Shown here in pieces: positions 15,856 through 26,623 of a stretch of DNA of 46,142 nt. Each line of letters starts with the position of its first letter. The first letter of the stretch is position 1. The stretch comes from Marinifaba aquimaris (GTDB lineage Bacteria; Pseudomonadota; Gammaproteobacteria; Enterobacterales; Alteromonadaceae): positions 1 to 46,142 of the forward strand of contig NZ_JABULX010000033.1 in assembly GCF_013328345.1 (NCBI RefSeq), given 5' to 3'. The translations under genes and the position numbers were made by a program. The notes below the pieces were generated by a model that was not told the DNA's origin, did not search any database, and worked only from the letters and a program-made list of their open reading frames with translations.

Positions 15856-16532
15856 AGCGCCATCAGGTTAGAGATATCAAAATACAGGTCAAATTCATCA
15901 CCAGTTGCCGCTTCAACGACTTTTAACTGATCATAAACCACATCTTTGTGCAAAATGTACTGACGAGATTTAACTTGTAACTCCATCAGTAAAGTAAAAG
16001 CGTGTAAATCATCATAGCAATAAGCGACAAAAGCCGTTTCAGGGCTACGACCATTGCGCTGTTGGCCTAATGAACGCATGATGCTATCGACCATATTACT
16101 GTGGAAGGTATGTTGATTGGACAAACCTAGGTTCTGCGCACAAAGCATGGCAGCAAAATGAGCGCTCAAGTTGATATAGCTGATAGAAAGTGCCTGATTA
16201 GCCATTTCATAACACGCTTGATGCTGACCAAGATCGACTAATTCAAATAAGTTCTGTTCGTTTTCAAACAGGTATTTGAGTAGCTTCTCTTCTCTTAATG
16301 TCATGGCATAAGCATAACGCAAGTCATTGATGGTTTGCTGCCATTGCTCTTGAGATAAAGCAGCTTGCCCATCTCTAACAGCATAGACTTTTTGCACTTG
16401 TTGCTGGTAATTAAACTCAGCTTGTTGTTCATCGTTAGCTTGTTGAGTAGAAGTACAAGCTTGAAGAAAAAGGCTTAAAACAACAAAAAAAACGGGCTGC
16501 TTATGACTCATAAGGCGGTACAACAATTTCAT
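15852..16532 (-). CDS. Hypothetical lipoprotein
   Basis: The ATG at 16532 has AGGA 7 bases upstream and gives MKLLYRLMSHKQPVFFVVLS then LFLQAC. That is a lipoprotein signal with lipobox LQAC, so a 19-residue upstream extension in the open frame is unlikely. The mature part of about 200 residues is mostly helical and Gln-rich at first (STQQANDEQQAEFNYQQQVQ), with a few cysteines. I do not recognise the family. It is the third gene of a minus-strand group after gshA and the transglycosylase-like lipoprotein, 35 bases after the latter. Confidence 0.75.
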   Translation of the reverse strand: MKLLYRLMSHKQPVFFVVLSLFLQACTSTQQANDEQQAEFNYQQQVQKVYAVRDGQAALSQEQWQQTINDLRYAYAMTLREEKLLKYLFENEQNLFELVDLGQHQACYEMANQALSISYINLSAHFAAMLCAQNLGLSNQHTFHSNMVDSIMRSLGQQRNGRSPETAFVAYCYDDLHAFTLLMELQVKSRQYILHKDVVYDQLKVVEAATGDEFDLYFDISNLMAL

Positions 16533-16567
16533 AAGCATTCCTGTATTACTGATTCTTACCGGGCTAG

Positions 16568-17185
16568 TTAAGCAAAAAATAGACGCCAAAGCCAGCTTGA
16601 ATCTAAGTTATCTTGGCAACCCTTTAATTGTGCACCATATTTTTCTGCACGTTTTTTCACTCGCCATGACACTTTTTTCAGCCAAGGTTTTTTATTAAAC
16701 GTTTTGCGCTTATAACCGCCCCAACCTTCGTGGTAATTGAGATATTGGTTGTACGCATCCCATTTTGATACACCATTAATGCGTTGTGTTTTCGAGATAA
16801 ACCACCCCATAAAATCGATGGCATCCGCAAAATCATCTCTATCTGCCCAACCATTGTCCGTTTCACGTGTGTAATCATCCCAAGTTGCCGTTTTCGCTTG
16901 TGAGTAGCCATATGCAGAACTCGCACGGCCGATAGGAATGAAACCTAAAAACCATTCCATAGGAGGTTGAGCATCAGACTTGAAAGAACTTTCTTGGTAC
17001 ATCATGGCCATGGGGACATGAATAGGTACACCCCAACGATCATTTGCATCTTTTGCAGCATCGTACCAATCGCGATTTTCATAAAAGATTTCACAAATAT
17101 TTTCAGGGCTCTTAGGGGGTGCAGTGGCACAGCCCGTTAACCCTGCCGTTATCATGGCTAATAGTAAAACCACTTTTAATTTCAT
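16568..17185 (-). CDS. SLT-domain lysozyme-like lipoprotein
   Basis: A 205-residue lipoprotein: signal peptide MKLKVVLLLAMITAGLTGC with Cys19 as the lipidation site, then a lytic transglycosylase-like fold. AMMYQESSFKSDA contains the candidate catalytic Glu65. ASSAYGYSQAKTATWDDY and the YLNYHEGWGGY block match the SLT/lysozyme-like pattern. It would act on peptidoglycan from the outer or inner membrane. It starts 20 bases after gshA ends and is probably cotranscribed with it. Confidence 0.85.
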   Translation of the reverse strand: MKLKVVLLLAMITAGLTGCATAPPKSPENICEIFYENRDWYDAAKDANDRWGVPIHVPMAMMYQESSFKSDAQPPMEWFLGFIPIGRASSAYGYSQAKTATWDDYTRETDNGWADRDDFADAIDFMGWFISKTQRINGVSKWDAYNQYLNYHEGWGGYKRKTFNKKPWLKKVSWRVKKRAEKYGAQLKGCQDNLDSSWLWRLFFA

Positions 17186-17205
17186 GGCGTACCCGTTCCT
17201 TTGTA

Positions 17206-18783
17206 TTATTGGTTTTGTGCGCGTTGAAAATAATCTGCTAAAAACTGGTCAAAATCGACATTATCACTTTGTTCAACAGCAACTTGTCTGTCGGCCGAAG
17301 CGCTCGCTTCGGTGGCGAGCACATGCTCATCAAACACCGAATAAGCTTGGTTATCAGCAACTTGTCGATAATGTGCTGCCAGTTGTAGGCCCAGTTCAAC
17401 ACTATCCATATTTTGTTCTTTCATCATGCTCAATAGTCGAGCAGATGGCGTCAGTTCACTATCACTGAATTTTGCCAATGCGTGATTAACCGCATCCATA
17501 TATGGAGAGTTAGCCACATTTCGATCGAAAATTTGAGCCAATGCGATCAATTCTTGGCATAGTTGCTCGCCCCACTCTTGTAAACTAATTGGTGTACCTG
17601 ATTTTTCCAGCATTAAGCCAGGTTTGCGACCCGTTAAAATGACTTTTTGCATATTACTATCAAGCACAGTTTGCTCATTTAAATCGATTGCTGGTGAATC
17701 ATTAGCTGCACACCACACCAGTAATAAATCAATAAATCGCAATTGCTTTTCATTAACACCGACTGGCGAGAACGGATCAATATCAAGCGCTCTTACTTCC
17801 ATATATTGAATGCCTTTTCTGGCGAGTGCTTGAGTAGGTGTTTCACCTGATGCCGTCACGCGCTTGGGGCGTATTGGCGAGTAAAATTCATTTTCTATTT
17901 GCAGCACATTGTCGTTAAGCTGGCGATAATCGCCATCAACTTTAACGCCAATATGACTAAATGCCTCAGAAGGTAAGTTAATCGCGTTGCGTAAGCTTTG
18001 GATGTAATCAGATAAATCATTGTATTGAATATTGAGATCGCCCTGCTCGCTATTGGTATAGCCTAAATCACTGAGTCTCAATGACGTTGCGTGAGGTAGA
18101 TATAAAGTCCCCTTTCCTAGCTGGCTAAACGGATAATTTGAACCTTTGCCATCGATAAAAGATTTACACAAAGCAGGCGATGCACCAAACAAGTATGGCA
18201 ATACCCATAAATGTCTTTTTAAGTTGCGTATTGTCGCTAAGTAACCGGCTGATATTGCATCTTGGCTATGTTCAACATTGTTAATATCAGACCAGTTTTG
18301 CCAAAAAGCATCCGGAAAAGAAAAGTTAAAATGAACACCTGCAATAATTTGCATCATGCTGCCATATCTGTGTTTTAAGCCTTTTCGGTACAAGGTTTTC
18401 ATTTTGCCTATATTCGAATTGCCGTATTGTGCAATTTGAATATCGTCTTCACCGCCAACAAAACACGGCATACTCATAGGCCAGAGCCATTGCTCGCCAA
18501 TGTTATCGAGCGTGTATTTATGAATATCCTGAAGCTGAGACAGGCTCACGTTTAAATCACTCTCAACAGGGGTGATAAACTCTAATAAACTTTCAGAATA
18601 ATCCGTGGTGATGTACTGGTGAGTTAAGGCTTTACCTAATGATTGAGGGTGCGTGCCTTGGCCTAGGTGCGCATTTTGCTCAATGCGCAATGCTTCGCGT
18701 TCTATGCCTCGTTGAAAACCCTTGAAAAATGATGCGTCTTGTTGGGATAAAAACTCAATATGTTCCTGCAAACGGGTATTCAA
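17206..18783 (-). CDS. gshA: Glutamate-cysteine ligase
   Basis: ATP-dependent ligase making gamma-glutamylcysteine, the first step of glutathione synthesis. It has 525 residues (E. coli GshA 518). Family blocks include FFKGFQRGIEREALRI at the N-terminus, YITTDYSESLLEFITP, the MQIIAGVHFNFSFP segment, and YMEVRALDIDPFSPVGV in the middle. It is the first gene of a minus-strand group with two lipoproteins. gloA at 44401 in the same window uses glutathione but is not linked. Confidence 0.96.
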   Translation of the reverse strand: MNTRLQEHIEFLSQQDASFFKGFQRGIEREALRIEQNAHLGQGTHPQSLGKALTHQYITTDYSESLLEFITPVESDLNVSLSQLQDIHKYTLDNIGEQWLWPMSMPCFVGGEDDIQIAQYGNSNIGKMKTLYRKGLKHRYGSMMQIIAGVHFNFSFPDAFWQNWSDINNVEHSQDAISAGYLATIRNLKRHLWVLPYLFGASPALCKSFIDGKGSNYPFSQLGKGTLYLPHATSLRLSDLGYTNSEQGDLNIQYNDLSDYIQSLRNAINLPSEAFSHIGVKVDGDYRQLNDNVLQIENEFYSPIRPKRVTASGETPTQALARKGIQYMEVRALDIDPFSPVGVNEKQLRFIDLLLVWCAANDSPAIDLNEQTVLDSNMQKVILTGRKPGLMLEKSGTPISLQEWGEQLCQELIALAQIFDRNVANSPYMDAVNHALAKFSDSELTPSARLLSMMKEQNMDSVELGLQLAAHYRQVADNQAYSVFDEHVLATEASASADRQVAVEQSDNVDFDQFLADYFQRAQNQ

Positions 18784-18992
18784 AATAACTTACCTTATTG
18801 TCTGACCTAGGGCCTTTTTATTGTAGCCATGATATAAGGTTGAATAGATTTTTTTCAAGCACACTCACGATTAATCTAAGAATACTTCCGTTAAAGAGTG
18901 ACTTAACGCAACTTATTCGTGCATAAACCCATCAGAAACACTAATCTTATTCTGTTCATAACAAAAATAAGGATAAAAATATCAGTGGCTTT

Positions 18993-21900
18993 ATGCCAAT
19001 TGATATTTTAGCCACTTCAGTACTGACGGGGATGATAAACCAGCCTATGACGTTAAACGTTAAAAACAATACGTTTGCTATTTACCTGAAGCGATTTTTA
19101 CTCGTTGGCATACTTCCTTTGCTTTCATTTTTATATATTGAGAGACAACTTACCGAAAGCGACTTTAAAACCGAAAGGTTTGAAAAGCTCATTAAACAGA
19201 ATCAATATGTTGCAGATAAAACAGCGATTTTCCTGCAAAGCCAGCTCAATCAGTTAAATATTTTTAGCCAATATAAATTATTGGAAAACTATCTATCTGA
19301 ACCTTACTCTGAATCGAACCAATTACAGCTCAACAGCTTGCTCAGCAAAATAGCCAATAATGCAGAAAACTATGTTATTTCAGCGGCTTTATTTTCAATC
19401 GATGGTATGCCTCTGGCGAGCAGCGAAGGCATATCCAAGCGTTCAATTAAACACCAAGCTTATTTCCAACAACTATTAGATAGCGAAAAAAGCCAAGTAA
19501 GTAGTTTAAATCGAACTCCAAACGGGGATAGATTTCACCTGTTAGCGCCCGTTAAAGATTCCAACAACACCATCATTGGTTCATTGCGATTTACGTTGGA
19601 TTTACAAACCTTAGTCAAACTATTACCTGAGCTTGAAAATCAACAAAATTGGTTGATGTTAAATAAACAAAATAAGTTATTACTGCATTCAACTAATGAC
19701 AGAGCTGATTATTTAAATCGTTTCCTTGGTATGGACAGTAACGCCTTTTTGAATGGCTTGGATGCAAAACCAAATAAACAAATTGGCTTGACCAAAGCCG
19801 GTGTTCGCAATTTAAAACTACAAAACAGTGTCATAGAGGCTGTTTGCATTGCTAGCCCTATTCCTCAGCTAAATTGGCAACTGGTCTACATTGAAGACTT
19901 AGATAAATTTTACCAACCACTCAGTAATCACCAATACAGAATTTTACAACTGACACTTAGCGTATTAGTGCTGAATTTAATATTAATTGCCTTGTTATCT
20001 CACCAACTCAGTCTGCCAATAAAACGCACTCATGAGCGATTAAAAAAACTGTTTGTTGGCAATGCTAAAATTGATGAGCTGGCAATTAACCGAAACGAAG
20101 TGGATTCGTTGCTGGATTTTGCTGCGCATATCGAAACTCGATTTAAACAACATAATCAATCGATTAAGCAGCAACAAGTGGCACAAGCTAGAGTGCAGCA
20201 GCTGGCCAATCAAGGTAGTTTTGAAATCAATCTTCAAACCAACACAGTATCTTGGTCAGATCAATTATTCAAAATGCTGCATTTTGAGCTCGCCAGCGAT
20301 TGTGAGTCCCTCGACAATATCTTAATGAGGTTTGATGACAACAGTCAAAATGCCATAAATGAGGCAATAGATTCCCTTACACAAACGGATAAAACTCAAA
20401 CCTATGAAAATGAGTTTTCAATTTACACGCCGCACAAAGAACAAAAAATAGTGTTGTTGCAATTAGCTCGTGCGAATAATTATGAAAACCAAAATGTGAT
20501 CACAGGTTTGATCACTGATATCACCACAACCAATGCCAACTTAAAACAAGTTAGGCTTAGTGCAGATCGCTTCTCGACCATTATTAAAGCAACTGGCGAT
20601 GCATTATGGGATTGGGATGTCACCAATCAAAGTATGTATTTAAGTGCCCAATGGTTTGCGATGTTAAACTTCCCTGCCAAAGGTGCTCAAACCAAAGTCG
20701 ATACTTTTTTAAATCAAATTGCATCTGAAGACATTGACTTAGTTAACAATAATTTAGCAGAGGCATTTAACTTCGAAAATAAGCACATTCACGTTGAATA
20801 CCGCATGTTGACCCAAGATAAACGAGTCATCTGGGTGCTGACACGCGCTGTCGTGGCACAAAGAGACCACATGGGGAAACCCACTAGAGTCGTCGGTATC
20901 AATATCGATATTTCGCAGCGTAAAGGCAAAGAGCAAGCAATGCGCAGCTCTAATCAAGAACTGGAAAGCAGAGTTAATGAAAGAGCTCAACAATTGGAGA
21001 GTGCCAACCAAAGACTCATTCAAGCTAAAGAAAAAGCAGAATCAGCCAGTCAGACTAAAAGTGTATTCCTTGCCAATATGAGCCATGAGATCCGCACGCC
21101 GATGAATGCCATTATAGGTTTAACTAACCTATGCATGCGTACCGAGTTAACCGATAAGCAATACCAGTATTTAAACCGAATCCACCAATCATCAGAAACC
21201 TTGCTAGCTATTATCAATGATATTTTAGATTTCTCTAAAGTCGAAGCCGGCAAGCTGAGCATAGAAAAAACCAAGTTCAATTTAAACGCCGTTCTGGCAA
21301 ATTTAACCGATTTATTTGCCGATAAGGCCCATGAAAAATCACTAGAATTTTTGATCGATTGTGAAGTGGATGTACCTTTTAATTTAATTGGCGATCCCTT
21401 ACGGGTCTCCCAGATATTGCTGAACTTATGTAGCAACGCAATCAAATTTACTCATCAAGGGCATGTGATTGTCACGGTTTCGTTAATTGAAAGTAATGAC
21501 AAACAAGTCAGCATAAAATTCACTGTCAGTGATACAGGGGTAGGTTTATCACCAACCCAACAAACCAAGTTGTTCAATGCTTTTACTCAAGCGGATACCT
21601 CAACGACCCGGCAATATGGTGGCACAGGTTTAGGTCTTGCCATCTGTAAACAGTTGGTTGAATTAATGGGTGGTGAAATAGGCGTAACAAGTCAAGAGCA
21701 GCAAGGCTCTGCATTTTATTTTCAGCTTAATTTTGAACTCGATGATAACCCTGATAATCGATATCAATTACCTGAAAAATGGATGGCTGAACAATCGATT
21801 TGGGTTTATGACAGCCATCAAGAAACGCAGCTTGCTTTGGTTAAATCACTTAATGCATTTGGCTTTAATGCAACGGGTTACCAGCAAATGAGTGATATGA

Positions 21901-23276
21901 ATACAGCATTAGCATCTACCTCAAGCCAAGCACCTGCCCTTTGCATTTTGGACTGGAATGAAAAAGCGAGCAGCGACTTTTATCAACAGCTAACAGCATT
22001 AAATCTCACCTCAAATTGCAAAGTGATTGCGACCAGTAATGATCACTTAGCCGATCACGCTCATCCAAGTGATGTGATATTTGCCCATAAACCCATCTCA
22101 ACGATTCAACTGTTCAAGATTGTCACGCGTGCGCTACAAGAAAAGCCCATCAGTGAAAAACGAACGAACCAAGATGCCAACAAATTGGATGTAATGTTTA
22201 ATGATTTACCCGTATTACTTGTCGAAGATAATGAAATAAATCAAGCAGTCGCAAAAGAGCTACTAATGCAATATGGCATTAATGTCACTATTGCCAACCA
22301 CGGTCAAGAAGCCATTGAGCTGCTAAACAACCATGAATTTCACATTATTTTGATGGACTTGCAAATGCCCATATTAGATGGCTTTCAAGCAACCAAACAA
22401 ATAAGAAGTAACCCGATTTGGCAGCACTTACCTATTATTGCAATGACAGCCAATGCAATGAGCAGTGATAAGGAAAAATGCATCGCTATTGGTATGAATG
22501 AACATATCGCCAAACCGATAGACGAGAATAAATTAATAGAAACCATTTTAAAGTTTAGTGACAACCGTTATCACAATGCAAGATTGAGTAAGCCCAAGCA
22601 AAAGGAGTCAATAATGCAGATGGAAGCTAGTTCAAGCTCAGTAAAGTGGGATGAATTACCACTGATAGACAGTGAGTTTTGTTTATCTCAATTAGGGGGT
22701 AACCAAGCCTTACTAAAGCAGCTGCTTAACAAATTTTGCCAAGACTTTGCCGACTTTACTGCCATTATCGAAAGCAAGCTAGCCGGTAGGCAAGTCGACG
22801 AAATTGAACAAAAAACCCACTCATTAAAAGGTGTTGCCGGTAATTTAGGGTTAAAACGTCTACATTATCTAGCGGACAAATTAGATAGGATGTTAAAGCA
22901 AGCGAGCTTTGAGCCTCAATCAGCAGAGTTTATGAGCCAGCTAAATAAACTATCGTCAGTATTGGCCAGCACAGTAGAAACAGTGAAACAACAGTTCTTA
23001 ACGGCTCAAGATCAAGTAACCCAAAGCGAGAGTAATTTAACCGCCGACGAACTTGATAAAATCATAAAAACGGCGCAAAGCTTACTCGATGCTGTAATCG
23101 CAAATGACTTTATTAATACTCAAGAAGTTGAACAGTTTATTAGCCAACTGCCAGCGTCATTAGAACAAGAATACCAAAGTGATTTATTAGATAGTTTTTT
23201 AAGTTTTGATATGCCAAAAAGTGAAAAGCAGCTCGGTATATTATTAACCGAGCTGAATAAGTTAAGTACTCAATGA
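18993..23276 (+). CDS. Hybrid sensor histidine kinase (Cache-PAS-PAS-HisKA-HATPase-REC-REC-HPt)
   Basis: A 1427-residue inner-membrane phosphorelay kinase. TM1 lies near residues 28-50 and TM2 near 316-340, bounding a periplasmic Cache-like sensor ([19 protein letters not shown]). Two PAS-type domains follow (about 400-510 and 523-645), then a coiled-coil linker. The HisKA H-box is SHEIRTP with His698; the ATPase has an N-box ([11 protein letters not shown]), DTGVGLSP and [13 protein letters not shown]. The first receiver (about 929-1045) is degenerate, with VYDSH in place of the acidic pair. The second (about 1070-1185) is canonical with Asp1122 in [11 protein letters not shown]. The HPt domain has His1276 in THSLKG. 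No output regulator is encoded next to it. Alternative in-frame starts lie at 19032 and 19047. Confidence 0.94.
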   Translation: MPIDILATSVLTGMINQPMTLNVKNNTFAIYLKRFLLVGILPLLSFLYIERQLTESDFKTERFEKLIKQNQYVADKTAIFLQSQLNQLNIFSQYKLLENYLSEPYSESNQLQLNSLLSKIANNAENYVISAALFSIDGMPLASSEGISKRSIKHQAYFQQLLDSEKSQVSSLNRTPNGDRFHLLAPVKDSNNTIIGSLRFTLDLQTLVKLLPELENQQNWLMLNKQNKLLLHSTNDRADYLNRFLGMDSNAFLNGLDAKPNKQIGLTKAGVRNLKLQNSVIEAVCIASPIPQLNWQLVYIEDLDKFYQPLSNHQYRILQLTLSVLVLNLILIALLSHQLSLPIKRTHERLKKLFVGNAKIDELAINRNEVDSLLDFAAHIETRFKQHNQSIKQQQVAQARVQQLANQGSFEINLQTNTVSWSDQLFKMLHFELASDCESLDNILMRFDDNSQNAINEAIDSLTQTDKTQTYENEFSIYTPHKEQKIVLLQLARANNYENQNVITGLITDITTTNANLKQVRLSADRFSTIIKATGDALWDWDVTNQSMYLSAQWFAMLNFPAKGAQTKVDTFLNQIASEDIDLVNNNLAEAFNFENKHIHVEYRMLTQDKRVIWVLTRAVVAQRDHMGKPTRVVGINIDISQRKGKEQAMRSSNQELESRVNERAQQLESANQRLIQAKEKAESASQTKSVFLANMSHEIRTPMNAIIGLTNLCMRTELTDKQYQYLNRIHQSSETLLAIINDILDFSKVEAGKLSIEKTKFNLNAVLANLTDLFADKAHEKSLEFLIDCEVDVPFNLIGDPLRVSQILLNLCSNAIKFTHQGHVIVTVSLIESNDKQVSIKFTVSDTGVGLSPTQQTKLFNAFTQADTSTTRQYGGTGLGLAICKQLVELMGGEIGVTSQEQQGSAFYFQLNFELDDNPDNRYQLPEKWMAEQSIWVYDSHQETQLALVKSLNAFGFNATGYQQMSDMNTALASTSSQAPALCILDWNEKASSDFYQQLTALNLTSNCKVIATSNDHLADHAHPSDVIFAHKPISTIQLFKIVTRALQEKPISEKRTNQDANKLDVMFNDLPVLLVEDNEINQAVAKELLMQYGINVTIANHGQEAIELLNNHEFHIILMDLQMPILDGFQATKQIRSNPIWQHLPIIAMTANAMSSDKEKCIAIGMNEHIAKPIDENKLIETILKFSDNRYHNARLSKPKQKESIMQMEASSSSVKWDELPLIDSEFCLSQLGGNQALLKQLLNKFCQDFADFTAIIESKLAGRQVDEIEQKTHSLKGVAGNLGLKRLHYLADKLDRMLKQASFEPQSAEFMSQLNKLSSVLASTVETVKQQFLTAQDQVTQSESNLTADELDKIIKTAQSLLDAVIANDFINTQEVEQFISQLPASLEQEYQSDLLDSFLSFDMPKSEKQLGILLTELNKLSTQ

Positions 23277-23291
23277 ATGCTGCCGATAAAA

Positions 23292-24254
23292 CTAATCGAG
23301 CATTAAGATGGTTTTACCTGCAACTTTGCTCTGTTCAACAATTTGATGAGCAATTGCTACATTTTGAATGCTTTCAGTTTGGCCAATGTAAACGTTAATT
23401 ATCCCTTGTTTTAGCCAATCAGCTAATTGCTGAAGTTGATTTTGATTACTTTCAACTAAAAAGTTAGTCACATTGATGGCTTTATCTTGCCCTAAATCTT
23501 TAAGTGCTTGAGCGGTAATAGTGGGCAAAGTGATATAGCTTTGTGCCGAATCGAGCATAGCTAACACAGCCAAACTAAAATCACCACCAACACAATCAAT
23601 CACCTTGTCAATTTTAGCGACGCAATTAGGTGATAAATTACCTGCGTCAAGCCATTGCCAATTTTGACCTATACTCGCGCTTGAAAGCAGCTGACGTTTC
23701 GCTTCAGACCCAGTTACCGAGACATGTGCACCTTTGTACTCAGCAATTTGAGCAGCGATATGACCTACCCCACCGGTTGCACCGAGTACCAGTACATTAT
23801 CACCAGGTTGAATATTTGCGTTTTTAATTGTGGCTTGGTAAGCCGTTAATCCAGCCAAAGGCAGTGCTGCAGCACTAAGCGTGTTCACGCCATCAGGCAC
23901 AGCGAGTACTTCGTCTAAATTAACCACTACATATTGGCTATAAGCGCCTCCTTTAAAAGGAAAGCCTATCATGCCAAAAACCAATTTACCGACCCAGTCA
24001 CTCAACTTTGGGTCGCCAACTGCGGCGACTACACCAGACATGTCATAACCTGGCGTCCAAGGTAGCTTGTCTTTATTTTCTTGAGCTGCCCAGCCTAGCC
24101 CAGCGCGAGTTTTACAATCGATAGGGTTTACAGATGCCGCGATCGTTTTGATTAATACTTGCTGCGGATTTATTGAAGGCAGCTCAAGCTCATCAATTCG
24201 AAGGACATGACTATCACCAAAAAAAGGAATACTGATCGCGTTATATAAAGACAT
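23292..24254 (-). CDS. Zinc-free MDR-family NAD(P)H oxidoreductase (quinone oxidoreductase-like)
   Basis: A 320-residue medium-chain dehydrogenase/reductase. An N-terminal GroES-like domain has AASVNPIDCKTRAGLG and PGYDMSGVVAAVG, and the Rossmann domain has VLVLGATGGVGHIAAQIA. The catalytic-zinc cysteine/histidine set is absent, as in quinone oxidoreductases and related NADPH reductases. The substrate is unknown. The gene converges with the hybrid kinase gene, leaving 15 bases between stops, and follows the hydrolase gene with a 9-base gap, so those two may share a transcript. Confidence 0.88.
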   Translation of the reverse strand: MSLYNAISIPFFGDSHVLRIDELELPSINPQQVLIKTIAASVNPIDCKTRAGLGWAAQENKDKLPWTPGYDMSGVVAAVGDPKLSDWVGKLVFGMIGFPFKGGAYSQYVVVNLDEVLAVPDGVNTLSAAALPLAGLTAYQATIKNANIQPGDNVLVLGATGGVGHIAAQIAEYKGAHVSVTGSEAKRQLLSSASIGQNWQWLDAGNLSPNCVAKIDKVIDCVGGDFSLAVLAMLDSAQSYITLPTITAQALKDLGQDKAINVTNFLVESNQNQLQQLADWLKQGIINVYIGQTESIQNVAIAHQIVEQSKVAGKTILMLD

Positions 24255-24263
24255 AAAAACCTG

Positions 24264-25187
24264 CTATTGATTATGATTTAACTGGCTGTGAAATTTCATT
24301 ATACGTGCCAACACTTGTTCGGGTTTTTCCATGTGAACATGATGACTGCCCTCTATTACAGCATACTGCATATTTTTAAACTTGTACTGCCTATGCTCAA
24401 AAGCTTTTCTAATTGTCGGCTCACCTTCTGAAGCTAAAATAACATTAATTGGACACGTTATTTTTTCAATGATTTGATGTGCTTGAACGTCAGTTAGCCT
24501 AACCGGCGACAAGGTTTTCAGTTTACTGTCGCTTGCCCAAGACCACCCAGTAGCATCGTTTCCAGTCATAGCGCGTTTGATTAAAAGTGACGCCAAGTGT
24601 TCTGGAATTTGACTGTGGAATGCTCTGGCTCTGATGATGGCATCTAAAGATGAATAATGTTTTGTTTGTGAGTTAGAAATCGCTTTTCTTGAGTCGAACG
24701 CTTGACGAATTTGCTCTGTAACATCAACCTCACTCGTATAGGGCCCTGCCGCGTCAAGCATCGTCAAGCTCGTTACTTTTTCTGGATACAACCCTGAATA
24801 AACCGAGCCAACAATACCGCCTAGAGAATGACCGATGAGATGACACGGGTTTAGCACAAGTACCTCTAATAATTCAGAGAGTTCATAAACCCAATCAATA
24901 AAGTGATAGTGGCTATCTTCGCTTTTGTGCTGACTTAAACCATGGCCTGCAAACTCAATAAAATAGATATCGTTCTCAAAACTATCAAGTTGGTTTAATT
25001 GCTCTATCAAGGGTACATAACTGGCATTGTTATCAAGCCAACCATGAAGCACAACCCAAGGTTTTGTTGCTCGTTTTTTAGTTTTGTTTGCATGGCAATA
25101 TTGCCAGTAACTAATTGTTAAACCCTTGATATCGATATAGCACTGGTTTACCCCTTGGGGTAATTCAACCTTGTCATTGTCCTTCAT
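24264..25187 (-). CDS. Alpha/beta hydrolase
   Basis: About 307 residues. The oxyanion-hole segment is VVLHGWLDNN, the nucleophile elbow LIGHSLGGIVGS, and the catalytic His lies in IEGSHHVHMEKPE, a complete alpha/beta-hydrolase triad pattern. A cap region lies around residues 160-220. I chose the ATG at 25187 because GGAAG lies upstream at good spacing; a longer frame would begin inside the preceding gene. The substrate is unknown. It follows the M50-like gene by 34 bases. Confidence 0.87.
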   Translation of the reverse strand: MKDNDKVELPQGVNQCYIDIKGLTISYWQYCHANKTKKRATKPWVVLHGWLDNNASYVPLIEQLNQLDSFENDIYFIEFAGHGLSQHKSEDSHYHFIDWVYELSELLEVLVLNPCHLIGHSLGGIVGSVYSGLYPEKVTSLTMLDAAGPYTSEVDVTEQIRQAFDSRKAISNSQTKHYSSLDAIIRARAFHSQIPEHLASLLIKRAMTGNDATGWSWASDSKLKTLSPVRLTDVQAHQIIEKITCPINVILASEGEPTIRKAFEHRQYKFKNMQYAVIEGSHHVHMEKPEQVLARIMKFHSQLNHNQ

Positions 25188-25221
25188 GTTGGGCTTCCGT
25201 CTAATGGCACATGGCAAAAAA

Positions 25222-25914
25222 TTAAGTTTTTTGTACTTGCTGATATATTTTATACAAACAGAATAAGGCAAAGCTAAACCAAACCATCACCCAAATAAAC
25301 TCAGGTATAAAAGACATCCGAGCCAATGTTGCGCCATCACCAATTTGCCTATTGTCGATTAGATAAAGCGGGCTTTGAATTGCATCAATCAGAACGTTAA
25401 GTGCTATAAACTGAAAACATAATGCAAGTAACCTGTTATCAACTTTTAAATAGCAACTTGCAAATAATGCAATTAACACCAGTTGAATTAATAGGGTTAA
25501 TAAATCAGATGTCCAGAAAATCAAGCTCACTAACAGAAGTAAAATTAGGCCTAAATTGACCAGTTTGATCAAGGTATTGGAGCCAGAAGTCTGCAATTTT
25601 GAGCTACTCAGTGCCAAGGTATAAAGCACATACCCCAGTAGTGACGCGCCAATATAACCGGAAAAAGTGACTATAAAATTAATCCCACCCGATGTAACAC
25701 ATAAACCACTACCATCCGTATCAAGTTGAATATAATGGATATTACCGCCGGTTAATAAAGCGGCTAAGCCATGGCTAATTTCATGAAAATAAGTGGCCAG
25801 CCAGGTAAGAGGTACCTGAACCCAAGGCAAGTTTTGCAGCAATAAGCTCAAAGCCAACAACACAAAAAAGTGAATTCTTGCATTATCAGCTCGCCATAAA
25901 CGACTGTTTGGCAT
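25222..25914 (-). CDS. M50-like membrane metalloprotease
   Basis: About 230 residues with six or more hydrophobic segments. TWLATYFHEISHGLAALLTGG carries HEISH (His44, Glu45, His48), the zinc-binding HExxH inside a membrane helix as in M50B/site-2-protease-like proteins. The ATG at 25914 lies one base after the tsaB stop and has AAAGG upstream; the longer open frame overlapping tsaB is not needed. The family is often annotated as M50 family metallopeptidase; substrates are not known. Confidence 0.85.
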   Translation of the reverse strand: MPNSRLWRADNARIHFFVLLALSLLLQNLPWVQVPLTWLATYFHEISHGLAALLTGGNIHYIQLDTDGSGLCVTSGGINFIVTFSGYIGASLLGYVLYTLALSSSKLQTSGSNTLIKLVNLGLILLLLVSLIFWTSDLLTLLIQLVLIALFASCYLKVDNRLLALCFQFIALNVLIDAIQSPLYLIDNRQIGDGATLARMSFIPEFIWVMVWFSFALFCLYKIYQQVQKT

Positions 25915-25915
25915 C

Positions 25916-26608
25916 TTAGCCTTTACCAGGTAGCTTTTTCCAAGTGACTTCATTGCGAAGGTAACTTGGAGAGATTTTTTCGGCTTCAACCCAAGCATTT
26001 TCATTTGCTTGTGCCAGATAGGCGATATCAATTGCATGTGGAAAAACGACTTGCTCTGATACCTTGGCATTAATTTGCGCTGATAACTCACTTTGGTATG
26101 TTTGCCACCCAGTTCCCACACCTGCCCAATCGGTATCGGTCGATAACGAGCCCAGTGCGCCTACAGGAGCGGTTACAGCTTCACCGATAACTTGTTGAAT
26201 TTGTCCGAGTTTACTAACTTGAAATGCCCCAAGATAAATCTCGGACATTCTGGCATCAATGGCACAGATAATATTCTGGCTTTGCTCTTGTCTAAAGGCA
26301 CTATGCGCCATTGCCGCTAGAGACGATACAGGAGCTACGGGTAACTTTGCACCATAAGCTAGTCCTTGTACAATACCAGTAGCAATGCGAACTCCGGTAA
26401 AACTCCCCGGACCTGCGCCAACCGCAATTGCATCGATTTGATTGAGCTTAAGCTGAGCTTGTGCCAATAATTTATCAACCATAGGTAAAACGCGCTGGTT
26501 GTGCTCTCTAGGACAAATATCAAATTCTGAATAGACATTGTCTTGCGTTAAAACGGCAACAGAACAGGCTTCTGTAGAAGTATCAATGGCTAAAATTCGT
26601 TTGCTCAT
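25916..26608 (-). CDS. tsaB: tRNA threonylcarbamoyladenosine biosynthesis protein TsaB
   Basis: A 230-residue ASKHA-fold subunit that pairs with TsaD and TsaE to make the t6A37 modification of ANN-decoding tRNAs. The N-terminal ILAIDTSTEACSVAVL and the GAGPGSFTGVRIATGIVQGL block are diagnostic. The C-terminus ends ISPSYLRNEVTWKKLPG as in TsaB. It lies just downstream of yoaA (15 bases), the same order as in E. coli and relatives. Confidence 0.95.
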   Translation of the reverse strand: MSKRILAIDTSTEACSVAVLTQDNVYSEFDICPREHNQRVLPMVDKLLAQAQLKLNQIDAIAVGAGPGSFTGVRIATGIVQGLAYGAKLPVAPVSSLAAMAHSAFRQEQSQNIICAIDARMSEIYLGAFQVSKLGQIQQVIGEAVTAPVGALGSLSTDTDWAGVGTGWQTYQSELSAQINAKVSEQVVFPHAIDIAYLAQANENAWVEAEKISPSYLRNEVTWKKLPGKG

Positions 26609-26623
26609 AAGTATTAACTCAAA

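Noticed and set aside
25915-26121. N-terminal extension of the M50-like protein into tsaB
   Set aside because: The extension is the out-of-frame reading of tsaB; the ATG at 25914 has a ribosome binding site and starts right after the tsaB stop.
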